Source of the DNA: Pleodorina starrii
Taxonomy: Eukaryota > Chlorophyta > Chlorophyceae > Chlamydomonadales > Volvocaceae
NCBI GenBank assembly: GCA_030267565.1
Contig: BRXU01000019.1
Coordinates: 1,228,501-1,292,500 of the forward strand
Length of the DNA stretch: 64,000 bases
Direction of reading: 5' to 3'
Of the stretch, positions 1-11,471 are shown piece after piece. How positions within the stretch are numbered: the first letter of the stretch is position 1; every line of letters starts with the position of its first letter. The translations under genes were made by a program, and so were the position numbers. The notes below the pieces were generated by a model. The model was given only the letters and a program-made list of their open reading frames with translations, had not been told where the DNA came from and did no database searches.

Positions 1-1313
1 GGTGGACAGCCCGACTGCCCCGCCCCAACACGAAGCGCCTCCCGCACCTGCGACACGTCCCCCGTGATTCTCGGCTGTCGCCTGATGTACTCGTCCGTGC
101 GCTCCAGCAGCCGCGTGGGGTCGGAGCCCGCCTTGGCAAGGATGCGTCGCGCCAGGCCGTTGGGCTGCTCCAACATCGCCTTCATCAGGTGCTCGGTCTC
201 CACAACGGACTGGGAGTATTCGGAACACACCTCGGGTGCCGCGACGACGGCCTGCGGACATTTGGCGGAACGAGGCGGGCGTGTGTCGTGGGCGAGGCGG
301 CGGGGGCATGTGTCGAGGCTCGAGGATGAAGCAGGGGCGTGTGTTGTGGGTGAGACGGCGTGGGAGAGGCCCCCAGGCATGATTGAGGCGGGGAACATGT
401 CCGGTATGGCAATGAAGTGAAGGGTTGGTGCGCGCTCGTGTGGGTCGGAGCGGGGGGCCAGCGCGCGGCAACCGCCCGGCTGAGGGAGGGCCCTCATCCG
501 AGCCTTCGGCCGCGTGTCTTGCGTCCGATCTAAGGAATGGGAGGCACACAAGAGGTGTATGGGGCTTTGAGGAATTGCATGAGCACGGTAGTCAGCACGC
601 AAGGCCGGCGGGCGACTGTCAGCCAGGAAACTTCAGGCGGTTCCCAAGGCCTGACTCTGTCGTCCTTAAGGCTGGCCAAGTCCAACAACCACCGCCGACG
701 CCCGGTATCGTCGCGTCGATTTTGGCCTGTTTCCTTAAGAGTGTGTTTGCCATGCACCCACCTGCCACGCCTTCTCGGTAAACTGGTTTTGTGTGATCCG
801 CTTGCCGCCGCCAGGACCACCCGCCGCCGGGCCGGCGTACGTCGCGAAGCCGCGCCGGCCGACGGGGCTGCAGGGAGGGACAGGGGCATCCTAATCGGTT
901 GTTCGGAGGGTGCGACGGAGGGATGGTGGCATCGGGCGCCGGACGCCTGCCATAGAGGAAGATGCTTGCAGCTGAAGCTTCTGCGAAGTTGAGGGTGCGG
1001 TGAAGCTCTCGCCTCGCAATCGCCGGTGTTGGTGCCCCCCAGTCCCAGGGAACCCAAGTACGGAAAGAAACGAGACTGACCTGCCGTAGAGCTTTGCCGG
1101 GTTAGCGTATTGTGTCCCAAGCGATGGTGGAGCCCGGAAGAGGGGCAGTACCGCGAAGGGCAGCGACGTGTGCACGCGCGCTTCGCGATTGCCTGTCTTT
1201 GCCCCGACAGGACCAACGAGCGGAGTCGCTGGCGTGAGCGCTGCATCGGACCCGCCTTGTAGTGCCGATTCGTGCAAGTAGATACTTCCTAATACGGTAT
1301 AACGGAAGGGCAA
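1..1313 (-). CDS. ClpB/Hsp101 disaggregase, 5' exons only (possibly mitochondrial form)
   Basis: Three exons read leftwards: 1081-1313, 762-867 and 48-251; the remaining exons lie beyond the left edge. All junctions keep phase with GT-AG borders. Exon 2 encodes [17 protein letters not shown], the start of the ClpB N-domain, and exon 3 encodes the rest of the first N-domain repeat ([28 protein letters not shown]). Exon 3 is 204 nt, exactly as long as the matching exon of the complete plus-strand ClpB at 8806-9009. ClpB hexamers pull proteins out of aggregates together with Hsp70. The leader is not that of the other gene: it contains RRGFATYAGPA, which looks like a mitochondrial processing site, so a mitochondrial ClpB is my inference. 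The start at 1313 is the only in-frame Met seen and remains uncertain. It could also be a decayed duplicate, but no stop or frameshift is visible in these exons. Confidence 0.72.
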
Positions 1314-2940
1314 AGGCGACGTCCAGTCGATTGTCGCAACGCACTACGGACAGCTGCGGGCGTCCAGCAGAGCGAATCTTCATCGGAACAGCAGGACTTT
1401 ACAGTATGGCGTACCTGGATATATTTTATTGTGGCTCAGCCGCTGAAATGCGGCCGGCAGCGCCCGTATTAGGTGTGTGAGGCCGGGACCTTGGCCTAGG
1501 CCAACCGACAATTCTGGAATGATTGAGTGTTGCAGGTTGAGGAAAGCTCGGCATGACGTAAGCTTAAAACAAAGTGAATCCATGGTGTGCGAGCCACTAG
1601 TTTACCTACACAGCTGTCTACGTGACAAAACGCGAGACAGCGTAAGACCTGCTTGTAAGACGCACGAAGATGACTCAGAAAACCCTTCAGGAAATGTAAA
1701 ACAATATAAACGCCGAACCTCAGATCATTTAGCTACTGCCGTCAAAGGATGGTCTCGAACCGCCTGGACGTTTCGAGGCTGTTCTAGTACGTATCTGGAT
1801 CTGCGAGCGCTCGGGTCGTGCCAGATATCATCGTATAACCTTTCGAGGATCATACGTTCCTAGAGCCTGGCAAAGGTCAAGGGTGCTTTTCCAGCGACTC
1901 CTTGGACGTTGGGCCCGGACCCCGGAGCCCCGGACCCCGGAATGATTTCGACGACCGCAACGACTAACAGCCAACGGGTTATCGTAACTTCCACGCTCGG
2001 CCTTCGCGGACGGAAGCTTGGATGATGATACCAACACGCACAACTGTGAAGGAATGCTGTGCACGTTTTGCAATCGAAGGACGAGTTTTCATGGAGGTTG
2101 GGGCGGCATGCAACCATGCAACCATGGCATGGTTACCATGCACCACCAGATGTTCCAACCAGAGTTGTCCCACAATGTCCCGTACGCCAGTAGTCGGAGA
2201 CATTTATTTCACAGCGTTGGATCCCTTTCCAATGAGGTGATTTCGCCGGTAAATTTGTTCGTGGCCTGGCCTAGATGTCGTATTGGACATTGGGCCCACA
2301 GAGTCGTGCGATCGCACTATGTAATTGTTTTCCAGCTCCTCTGTAGTCCACCAGATATGAAAGGACTTGGGCATCACAAGGGCAGTGACATTGATTTCAG
2401 TTGATTTGGTTGGGACCTGTTGGGATTGCATTGGGATACCGTATGTCTCGCAATGGCAGTGACGCATGTGTGCCGTTATTGTTGGCAAGCAACTTATGTC
2501 CGCCCATAAATGCATGGTACAGGGGTCTTAGTATGCAGTCGCGTTACCACGCCAAGCTTCCAGGGCTGCTTTGCAGTCTGCAGGCAGAGCGGATGCGTAC
2601 TTGCTGCGCACCCGAAGCTAAAAGATGATAGCCGTACCAAGCGCACCAAACCCACCAAATGCACGGTCTACAGGGGGAGGGGAGTAGGGGCATTGAACGC
2701 GCAAACGGAAAGGACCATGGAAACGGACTGAACATGCGTGTGTTTGTGCCGGTGGGGGCGGCGACTGGCCATGTGGGTCGCTAATTGGGTCAAGCAGCGG
2801 TCAACCAGGGTCAACACGGTTCCGTTTCTCCTGTTCTGCACGGCCAGTTGGCCCGCTGGCTCTACCGTTCCGAGGGTCTGAAGTCGACGTCAATAACCGT
2901 AAGAGCCACGGTTAGTTCGGTCGGCGGTCGCGTAGTATAC
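1314..2940. other. Intergenic, upstream of the minus-strand ClpB
   Basis: No supported gene. It should hold the promoter of the left ClpB gene. Around 2107-2150 there is a cluster of CATGCAACC/CCATGG words that partly fold on themselves, and around 2787-2820 the word GGTCAA occurs three times. The short open frames here show no family similarity or splice logic. Confidence 0.5.
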
Positions 2941-3520
2941 ACGGTTCTGCGGTCCTGAAAGAAGCAAGCTCTTGGCAGCGGCAGTCCTTACGGTAATCTG
3001 CTGCTTTGAACATAAAGTTCCACATAGTTACAGCTGCAATCGCCTAACTAAATGGTCCGAGACTTAAGGCTTACGTAAGCCAGTTGTGGGTAAGCTTCTG
3101 AAGTTCCCGGCAACGCACAAGAACACAACGCATCCTATATATACGGTTCACTGTCATTTGCTACTCTTCCCCGGCACCCTTGTCTTGATGCCCACATTTC
3201 CTGTATGCAAATAGCTAGATTCTGCCCAAGGCGCGAGCGTTCTCCACAAGTTTTGCTGTGATAGTTCTCATACTAATTAAGCAACAAGCATACACGCATC
3301 CGTCACAGCAATTCGCATTTCAAGGGTGTCGATGACCAACCGCACGCGACAAGGGAGTCCACTGGGAGGCCGTGGCGCACAAGAGCACCGAAGTCTACAG
3401 ATCAATTACAGTAGATAACAAAAGATCAGATCAGTACAAGTTTCCCGATCTACTGGCATGTTCGCGATTAAACTCGCTCATTCCGCCGTATCTGTACGAT
3501 TCCGACGTTGGCACAGGCTT
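2941..3520 (+). repeat. 580-bp direct repeat, left copy (retroelement terminal or split repeat)
   Basis: The block from ACGGTTCTG to GCACAGGCTT recurs in the same orientation at 6859-7440. I count about eight differences (single substitutions plus two small indels), roughly 98-99% identity. It includes a TATA-like TATATATA at 3136-3143, as expected of a retroelement promoter region. It does not have TG...CA ends, so a classical LTR is unlikely. Between the two copies lie tyrosine recombinase and Gag-like relics, so it is best read as the split direct repeat of a Pat/Kangaroo-type DIRS element, though that assignment is inference. Confidence 0.8.
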
Positions 3521-3865
3521 CCCTTCCCTTGCCACTCACCTATCACGACCTCCAGTCCGCGCCGCGCGATGTTGGGAGTGCCGGAGCCGACTAGGGCCTG
3601 GGGCGACCCGAAGGGCCGGCCGATGTGAGGCGATTAGCTGCAGGGCGGACAGAGGGAGCACGGCGTTCGGGGGTTGAAGTTGCTTAGACACGGCACACAC
3701 GACTCACAAGGACACGACAGGGTCTCTTCAGAGCTAGCTAGAGGCCTGCGGACCTTGAACAGGTACGTGCGGAACGGGGATGACTGGTGTGTGGCTGGTG
3801 GCTGGTCTGCCAGGGAGCAATATGCCGCTGGGGTGCGGGTCGGGGCAATTCCAATCGTCAAGCGA

Positions 3866-4700
3866 TCATGACAAACGTGGCCGCGGCCGCCAAGCCGTGA
3901 GCTTTAGAAACCGCACGGTCAAGTGCCGTCGGGCGCGCGGGGCGCCGACGGGTCCAGGATGAAGGAAAAAACCGATGCGTGCTGCCTGGTCCGGCGTGGG
4001 CCGGATGTAGCGCTGGAACGAGGCGGGGTCGGCCCAGCGGCCGTGCGCCATAACGGCCGCACGCGGGATGCCGCCGTTGGTGACGGAGGTGGCTGCCCCG
4101 GTGCGTATGCTGTGCGTACTCATGCTGCCTTCGATACCCGCGGCGGCGCGGTGCTCCGTCACAGCCTTATTGGTGTCGTATGGCATCGGGGGAATCCCGA
4201 CCTCTGCCGGGGCTGTGACCTGGGCAAGCGCGCCGCCGTTGACTGGCCGCAGTAGGGGGCCTAAATCGAGGCCGCGCTGCAGAACGCGGACGTAGCGCCC
4301 TCACGCCAAGAGACCGAGCTAAAAACCCCACTGGGCAGGAGCGGTTGCCGTCTGCTGTGATGGTGACCGTCCTTCCGGCGGCGGTCTGGTCTGTCTTGCC
4401 TTTCTATAGCGTGAGCTCGACCCACCGCGGCGGGGTCGAGGGTTCGAAACGCATGAATTGGGGATGCACTGGTACCCGCGCCATGCCGCTGTAGCGCAGA
4501 GCGCCGAAGTACATCGTTACGATGCTGCAAACGATCATGCGGGTGTGGAGGCTGCAGGTGGGCGTAAGATGGAAATCGGTCAAGGCCTGGGGGTCCGCTG
4601 CGGCGTTGTTCGATGCGCTCTGGCTGTTGAAAGCAGGAATCGGGTTATCGACGCGAGGCCGTTGTGCCGGGCGTTCAGTTATTGTCTTCCGCCGCTTGAG
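3866..4700 (-). pseudogene. Tyrosine recombinase relic of a Kangaroo/DIRS-like retrotransposon
   Basis: The open 106-residue frame at 3866-4186 holds the C-terminal catalytic part of a tyrosine recombinase: THSIRTGAATS supplies the HxxR box, VMAHGRW the second His region, and FQRYIRP the candidate nucleophilic Tyr. Further upstream on the same strand, other frames show GKTDQTAAGRTVTITADG and YFGALRYSGMARVPV, the usual N-terminal half of the same domain, but they are separated by an in-frame TAG and frameshifts. The enzyme is therefore dead here. In DIRS/Pat-type retroelements this protein inserts the circular cDNA instead of a DDE integrase. No reverse transcriptase remnant was seen between the direct repeats, so the copy is internally deleted. 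Confidence 0.75.
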
Positions 4701-5033
4701 ATTCTCTGAGCTCGTCTGGGGACATGTTCCTCAAAGTCGCTCTCGTAGCAGCTGTGTTCATCGTGGTAAAAAATTTCAGTGAATAAGGCTAGTGCCGATC
4801 ACGAGTAAAGTAAGTCGGACTTGCTACAGGAACAAACGGAGAGTGGAGCCAAAGGAGAGAGAGCGGCGAGAAGAGAAACCATATCGTAGAGTGGAGTAGT
4901 ACGGCAACAACGTACTTTACACCATGAGCCGACAACACCTTGAAGTCTCCAACGGGTTCACCGGGCAGACTGCCTTGTGCACTCGCCACAGTGCTGTACC
5001 GTGCCCCGACGGGCGACGACAACAATAAAGTAC

Positions 5034-5320
5034 AGAGCCCCGGCGGGCTACGGGCCATCGCCTAAGTTATGTGCCCCAGCGGGCTGGATACAGAGCCCCA
5101 TCGGGCTAAGGGCCATCGCCCGAGTTATGCGCCCCATCGGGCTTGATACAAAGCCCCACCGGGCTACGGGCCATCGCCCAGGTTATATGCCCCAGCGGGC
5201 TTGATACAGAGCCCCAGCGGGCTACGGGCCGGCGCCCAGGTTATGCAACTTGGCAACAGACGAACACACACCCCAGCCGGTGTCTTGGCCCCAGCGGGCA
5301 TCATACAGTAGCCTTCGCGG
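5034..5320 (+). repeat. Tandem repeat of about 58 bp, four degenerate units
   Basis: Units begin near 5034, 5093, 5151 and 5209 and share the pattern GCCCC(A/G)(G/T/C)CGGGCT, then ACGGGCCATCGCC, then AGTTATG. Each contains the short inverted repeat AGCCC...GGGCT. A partial unit recurs around 5289-5305. It lies inside the retroelement wreck, next to the Gag-like palindrome, and may be part of its non-coding region. Confidence 0.7.
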
Positions 5321-5417
5321 CTAAGCGTGTTCAGTTCGAGTCCAGCGACTCACATTAAGGCTAGGCAGACCAAGCCCGTTGTTACCGGCCTATAACGCAG
5401 TCAATTGACGTCAACGT

Positions 5418-6071
5418 TCAATCGGGGCCACTGCCCTCGCGCGGCTGCCGGTCCGGCGCCGGTGCGCTGTTGCGGCGGCCGAAGTTGCCGCCACCCCGAC
5501 CGTAACCGCCGTAGCCACCGCTGCTACTGCCGCTGTGCTGGCGGAAAGGGGCGCCTCCACCACCGCTGTCGTCCTGCTGGCGGAATTGAGGCGAGTTGCT
5601 ACGGTAGGGAGCGGAGCGCTGGTAGTACGACGGGCCGGGGCCGAAGTTGCTCGGCGGTCGCTGGTCCTGGTTTGCGGCCCGCTGCTGCATGACCAAAGCT
5701 GCCTCGTCGGCCGCTGCCTTGTTCTCGTGTAGGAAATTCTCCGTAGACCGGCCGATCTTTGAGATGCCGTAGTTCAGGTATGCGGTTGCAAACTGCGACG
5801 CGTCGGGAGTGGGAATTGGAGCAGCGGCGTAGCGGCGAAGGCCCGCATTGATTCCATGGCACACGGCCATTTTCATCTGCTGGGCGTCCTTGAACATGCC
5901 CACCGCAGCCTCCCCGTAGGCCCGTGCTGCCGATGATGGCGGAAGCTCCGGAAGCACCTTGTCCACGATGTAGCTGATGCCCTTCTCGATGCGAACCCCC
6001 GCATAGCTTGCCACGGGGAAGGATGACGAGAGCAGAGATAGCTGGGTTGGCATGTTAGTCGGTGGCGGCAT
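5418..6071 (-). pseudogene. Gag/ORF1-like protein of the retroelement, left palindrome arm
   Basis: An open frame of 217 residues runs from an internal Met to a stop. It has an alpha-helical first half (KVLPELPPSSAARAYGEAA, HENKAAADEAALVMQQRA) and a disordered, RNA-binding-like tail rich in Gly, Arg, Ser and Gln (GGYGGYGRGGGNFGRRNS). The frame stays open upstream through QDRLLKLEIQNDVANTLRNN until the palindrome centre near 6200, so the true N-terminus is missing. It lies on the same strand as the recombinase relic. A Gag-like nucleic-acid-binding role is inferred from composition and context; I do not recognise a named domain. Confidence 0.5.
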
Positions 6072-6858
6072 GTTGTTGCGTAGGGTGTTCGCAACGTCAT
6101 TCTGGATTTCGAGCTTCAGCAGGCGGTCCTGCGCTTGCTGGTCGCGGCTGGCTGGACTTGGTGCGATCTGCGGGGCACGCTGACCAGTTTGCGGTGCGAG
6201 GTGGCCCTAGAGGGCCATAGCGTGCCCCGCAGATCGCACCAAGTCCAGCCAGCCGCGACCAGCAAGCGCAGGACCGCCTGCTGAAGCTCGAAATCCAGAA
6301 TGACGTTGCGAACACCCTACGCAACAACATGCCGCCACCGACTAACATGCCAACCCAGCTATCTCTGCTCTCGTATATATCAGCTACATCGTGGACAAGG
6401 TGCTTCCGGAGCTTCCGCCATCATCGGCAGCACGGGCCTACGGGGAGGCTGCGGTGGGCATGTTCAAGGACGCCCAGCAGATGAAAATGGCCGTGTGCCA
6501 TGGAATCAATGCGGGCCTTCGCCGCTATGCCGCTGCTCCAAATCCCACTCCCGACGCGTCGCAGTTTGCAACCGCATACCTGAACTACGGCATCTCAAAG
6601 ATCGGCCGGTCTACTGAGAATTTCCTACACGAGAACAAGGCAGCGGCCGACGAGGCAGCTTTGGTCATGCAGCAGCGGGCCGCAAACCAGGACCAGCGAC
6701 CGCCGCGCAACTTCGGCCCCGGCGCGTCGTACTACCAGCGCTCCGCTCCCTACCGCAGCAACTCGCCTCAATTCCGCCAGCAGGACGACAGCGGTGGTGG
6801 AGGCGCCCCTTTCCGCCAGCACAGCGGCAGTAGCAGCGGTGGCTACGGCGGTTACGGT
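5500..6858. repeat. 1.36-kb palindrome (head-to-head copies of the Gag-like sequence)
   Basis: The left arm (about 5500-6180) and the right arm (about 6222-6858) are near-identical reverse complements around a spacer of about 40 bp centred near 6200. The right arm lacks about 40 bp, with CTCTCGTATATATCAGC at 6369-6385 replacing a longer stretch of the left arm. The right arm ends within GGTTACGG and is joined straight to the second 580-bp repeat. Confidence 0.88.
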
Positions 6859-6876
6859 ACGGTTCTGTGGTCCTGA
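6222..6876 (+). pseudogene. Gag/ORF1-like sequence, right palindrome arm (deleted copy)
   Basis: This is the mirror copy of the minus-strand frame at 5418-6071. The open frame 6391-6876 starts at VDKVLPELPP and matches its partner almost residue for residue (for example NPTPDASQF against IPTPDASQF). It lacks the segment covering PVASYAGVRIEKG because of the 40-bp deletion. It runs out when the arm meets the 580-bp repeat, so its last residues (GTVLWS) are repeat sequence and not protein. Confidence 0.5.
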
Positions 6877-7440
6877 AAGAAGCAAGCTCTGGGCAGCGGC
6901 AGTCCTTACGGTAGTCTGCTGCTTTGAACATAAAGTTCCACATTGTTACAGCTGCAATCGCCTAACTAATGGTCCGAGACTTAAGGCTTACGTAAGCCAG
7001 TTGTGGGTAAGCTTCTGAAGTTCCCGGCAACGCACAAGAACACAACGCATCCTATATATACGGTTCACTGTCATTTGCTACTCTTCCCCGGCACCCTTGT
7101 CTTGATGCCCACATTTCCTGTATGCAAATAGCTAGATTCTGCCCAAGGCGCGAGCGTTCTCCGCAAGTTTTGCTGTGATAGTTCTCATACTAATTAAGCA
7201 ACAAGCATACACGCATCCGTCACAGCAATTCGCATTTCAAGGGTGTCGATGATGACCAACCGCACGCGACAAGGGAGTCCACTGGGAGGCCGTGGCGCAC
7301 AAGAGCACCGAAGTCTACAGATCAATTACAGTAGATAACAAAAGATCAGATCAGTACAAGTTTCCCGATCTACTGGCATGTTCGCGACTAAACTCGCTCA
7401 TTCCGCCGTATCTGTACGATTCCGACGTTGGCACAGGCTT
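6859..7440 (+). repeat. 582-bp direct repeat, right copy
   Basis: Partner of 2941-3520, same orientation, about 98-99% identical. The TATA-like TATATATA lies at 7053-7060. The flanks of the pair are GTATAC on the left (2935-2940) and TGTATATAC on the right (7441-7449), too dissimilar to call a target-site duplication. Confidence 0.8.
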
Positions 7441-7979
7441 TGTATATACAAGCACCAAAGTATCCTCTCGTATCGGAAGACTTCAATCGTTAAGCACAAG
7501 GTCTATAGTTGCGCAATCCTCCTGCAAGTACCGTAAATTAGGACCAGCTTAACACCTGACCTCAGACTTCACCTCTAGCTGATCGCACGCCACGAAGTGC
7601 TCTCGATCTGGTTATAACAGTATGCTGTTCACAGGTAGGACAATTTTGGGTTCTAGCTGTCCTTGGGCTTGAGCGTGTGGATGGCGTCCTGAAGCTTCCT
7701 GCGGGCCAACGATCCCGGAATGTGCCTTGGCAGCTGAGGCGTCATGGCTATGTAATTCTATGGACATGGATTTCGCATGAGGTTGCGGTTTGGCGCACTC
7801 AAGGTTGCCCCTGCTCCCCTTCCGTGCACCCAGAACACGCCAACCTGCGCAAGCCGGTCGCTTCCCCAGCGTCCCCGGCGCCGCGCCTGCAACCGAGAGT
7901 AGTCGCTGGTCGCCGGCTGGCGCGGGCGTGCCGCAATGCGCGCCTGGAAGGGGGACATGCCGATGGGCGGCCGTCGCTA
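7441..7979. other. Upstream region of chloroplast-type ClpB
   Basis: No separate gene is supported. It lies between the right 580-bp repeat and the proposed ClpB start, so ClpB transcription probably starts here or inside the repeat. Open frames across 7612-8180 on both strands are shadows; only the last 56 nt before 8035 fit as ClpB exon 1. Confidence 0.45.
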
Positions 7980-10900
7980 ATGTTCGCTCCCCTGCAGGGA
8001 AGGGTTGCCTCCTCCGCAACCAATCCGCACCGGAGGTGAGGAACTCGTGGCAGAGCGTTGTGCTGCGTGGCAGAGTCTGGGACCTGACAATGCACAGGAC
8101 CACGTTGAGCCGTTCGCCTCCATTGGCGCGCAATCGGCGCGCCGGCTGAATGGAGATGAACGAGCACCGTAAAGGATGCCATGCGCTAGACGTTGGATGT
8201 GGCGGCTCAGAGAAATACCAGTCGTATCTGCTGTTTCCAGCTCTATTCGTGGGTGTCGGCCCATGTCAAGGGAGTGCCACTGACCGTTGGGCTGTGGGTC
8301 CGCTGGTGACCACTGTCCAGGAAGCCGCGGTTCGCAAAGCTGTGCCCACACTCTGTTCGCTCTCCCTCTTCGCATACGTGGTCCATTCAGGCCCGGTCGC
8401 CGCAGTCTGGTCGCGCATGCTAGCCAGTCTGGCAACTCTGGGGGCGGCGGGGGCAAGAGGATTACCCAGAACCAGTTCACGGAAAAGGCGTGGCAGGTGA
8501 GGCCGTTTGGCGCGGCAATTGCCCGTTCTCTCGGATTTTCAGCCTCTCAGCAGTCGGCAGTTGGCTGACTCAACGACCGAGTTGCGATAATTGGGCGGCT
8601 CAGCGCTGGCCGGTGCCGCGATCTGTCAAGGGGTTCGAATGGCGCGGGTCTCAAGGTCAAAGCGTGTGCTGATCGGTGCGGATCTGTCGAGGTCACTTCG
8701 GCCCACATAATACCTGTACCCGCACGACCTGCGGCACGTGGCAATATGCTGCCCTCCGGTCCCTCCCAACGGTTCCAATGTCATAATTCCGCCCAATGTC
8801 CACAGGCCATCGTTGCAGCGCCCGAGATCTGCAAGGAGTGCTCGCAGCAGATCGTGGAGACCGAGCACCTGATGAAGGCGATGCTGGAGCAGCCCAACGG
8901 CCTGGCGCGACGCATCCTCGCAAAGGCGGGCTCCGACCCCACGCGGCTGCTGGAGCGCACGGACGAGTACATCAGGCGGCAGCCGAGAGTTAGTGGCAAC
9001 TCGGCGCAGGTGGGAGAGCGGCTTTGCTTGGGGCGCTGGGAAATGGATGCTGGGACCGCGGACTTGCGCTCGAGGCGACCGTGCTCGCCCGGTCAAGGGT
9101 AGCTTGTGCAAGAAGTCAGGGCTGGAAAGGGCAGGTTGGGAGCTTAATCAGCGTACCGGTACGGTGCTGTGACTTGCGCCCGTGCCCCAGCGCAACCCAC
9201 AATGAGGTCTGGATTAAGCATTTCACCGCCTTCGTGCCAATGATGGCCATTACGTGGGCCGAGTGTTCATTATGCCCGAGGGGACGACTGTAAGAGCGGT
9301 TACGCGGTTATGCGTGTCCACCCTCACCCGGCCAGGTCCTCGGCCGCAACTTTGAGGCTCTCGTGAACCGGGCCATGGAGCTGCAGTCCAAGATGGGCGA
9401 CCAGTTTGTGTCCATCGAGCACCTGGTGATGGCCATGGCGGAGGACAGCCGCTTCGGGGAGAGCCTCTTCAAGGCGGAGAGGCTGACCAGGGACAAGATC
9501 GAGCAGGTGCGGGGAGCGGGAAGAGATGGAGGGTGAAGGGTGGAGGGCGGGGAGTGCGGCAGGCGAGGACTGTGCGGGAGGATGATTCGTGAGTGGGTGA
9601 AGCGACTGAAGTGTCGGGCGCAGTAAGGTCCAGTCGCTAGTGCCCCTGCGGTGCGGCAGCGGATCTTTCTCTTGAGGCCTGAGAGCGGTGACGTATCGCC
9701 CGCCTGTAGTCCCTGTTTGCCTAATAACAGGATCTGGGTCATTATCCTTGCCTACTCACCCACCCGCCCTCCCGCCCGGCCCTGCTTCCCTCCCCTCCTG
9801 CCCGCCCACCCGCCCCCCCGCCCACCCGCTCTCAGGCCGTCAAGGACATCCGCGGGAGCAACAAGGTGGTGGACCAGGACCCCGAGGGCAAGTACGAGGC
9901 GCTCAGCAAGTACGCCCGGGACCTGACCGCGGCCGCCAGGGACGGCAAGCTGGACCCCGTCATCGGCCGGGATGACGAGGTCCGCAGGACCATCCAGATC
10001 CTGAGCCGCAGAACCAAGAACAACCCGGTAAGGGTGGCTCGTGGGTGGGATCAGGTATCACCCGCGCAGGCCGGGACAAAGGGAAGTTGGTAGCGAAGGC
10101 CTGCAGCTGTTCACAACCCGGTGGCAGGATGAGATGGGGTTTTTGTGGCCGGGGTGCGCATGCGGAGCTTGCAGGCCGTCGCAATCCTCATGAGTAGGTG
10201 TGATGGCCGGATCAGGGTCGTTAAACCTGTATTGCGACTCCAATCGGAAGTGTCGAAACTCCTCCTCCCCAACATTGCGTCCTGCGCAGGTCTTGATCGG
10301 CGAGCCGGGTGTGGGCAAGACGGCGGTGGTGGAGGGGCTGGCGCAGCGCATCGTGGCGGGGGACGTGCCGGAGGCGCTGCAGGTACGGAGCGGCGGAGAG
10401 GGAGGGGCGACGGGGGAAGGAACGTGCGGCAGGGTGATACGAGTGGCGGGGTCCCAGGCATGTGTGGGCATAAACACCAGCTAGTTGCTGTAAGCGCAAG
10501 GAATGGCACGGCCACACAGCCACACAGCCACACAGCCGGAGCAGTGTCTTGCTGACGTTTCCTGTGTCTTGACCAGGGGCGCGAGGCGCACACAGCGTAG
10601 CGGCGCTGTCTGTTTGTGAGGCAGGCTGTCTGACACTCGCCTCTGTGTTGAAGCAACCTCGTGTTTTTAGGTCTTATTGGATTGGGCCCCAAGCTTGTGA
10701 ACGCCCCGGAGAATAGCTGTCAACGCATCTCTCACTCTCCTGTGGGCGTTGTCCTTTCCGTCGACCTCCCCAGGGTCGCAGCCTGATGGCCTTGGACATG
10801 GGCGCCCTAATCGCTGGTGCCAAGTACCGCGGAGAGTTCGAGGACCGGCTCAAATCGGTAGGTTGGTCTCGGCCTATCTAGGGCGGCGGAGAGGTTGGCG

Positions 10901-11436
10901 TGTCAGGACACTGAAAGAGGGGATGCCTGCGCGTCACGGTTTGCGCAGGGCACTGCGCCTGGCGGTTGGTGCAGAGGCACCGAAGACGACATCTGGAGGG
11001 TGGCAAGGGCACTGGGCTGTGACTTCTGGTGCCGCTCCAAAGCTGCAAAGACGGAAACCCAATCGCATTGTTCAACTCGCCTTTTGCCCTTGCTTTGCTG
11101 TCGATGTGCAGGTGATCAAGGAGGTGACGGACAGCGCCGGCCGCATCATCCTGTTCATTGACGAGATCCACACCATTGTGGGGGCCGGTGCGACGGAGGT
11201 GAGCGCTGGGCTGCTTGCCATGACTGCGGAGTCGGGATTTGGGTCGTGCGATGGGCTGAACTATCGTTTGTAAACCCTCAGTGTGCAACGGTCCCTGGTC
11301 CGTTCGTGGTGTTGCCCAGCCCTGCACCCCGCCTTCGTCATTCCTTGACTCATGATGCACCCGACCTCCCGAACACCCGTCCGCTCGCGCCCTGCAGGGC
11401 TCCATGGACGCGTCCAACCTTCTGAAGCCCATGCTT

Positions 11437-11471
<35 letters not shown>

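Noticed and set aside
5034..5320. CRISPR-like array
   Set aside because: No unique spacers between identical repeats; units are degenerate from end to end, and the genome is eukaryotic.
2941..7440. Ordinary LTR retrotransposon with TG...CA LTRs
   Set aside because: The repeats lack TG/CA ends, no exact target-site duplication is seen, and the enzyme relic is a tyrosine recombinase.
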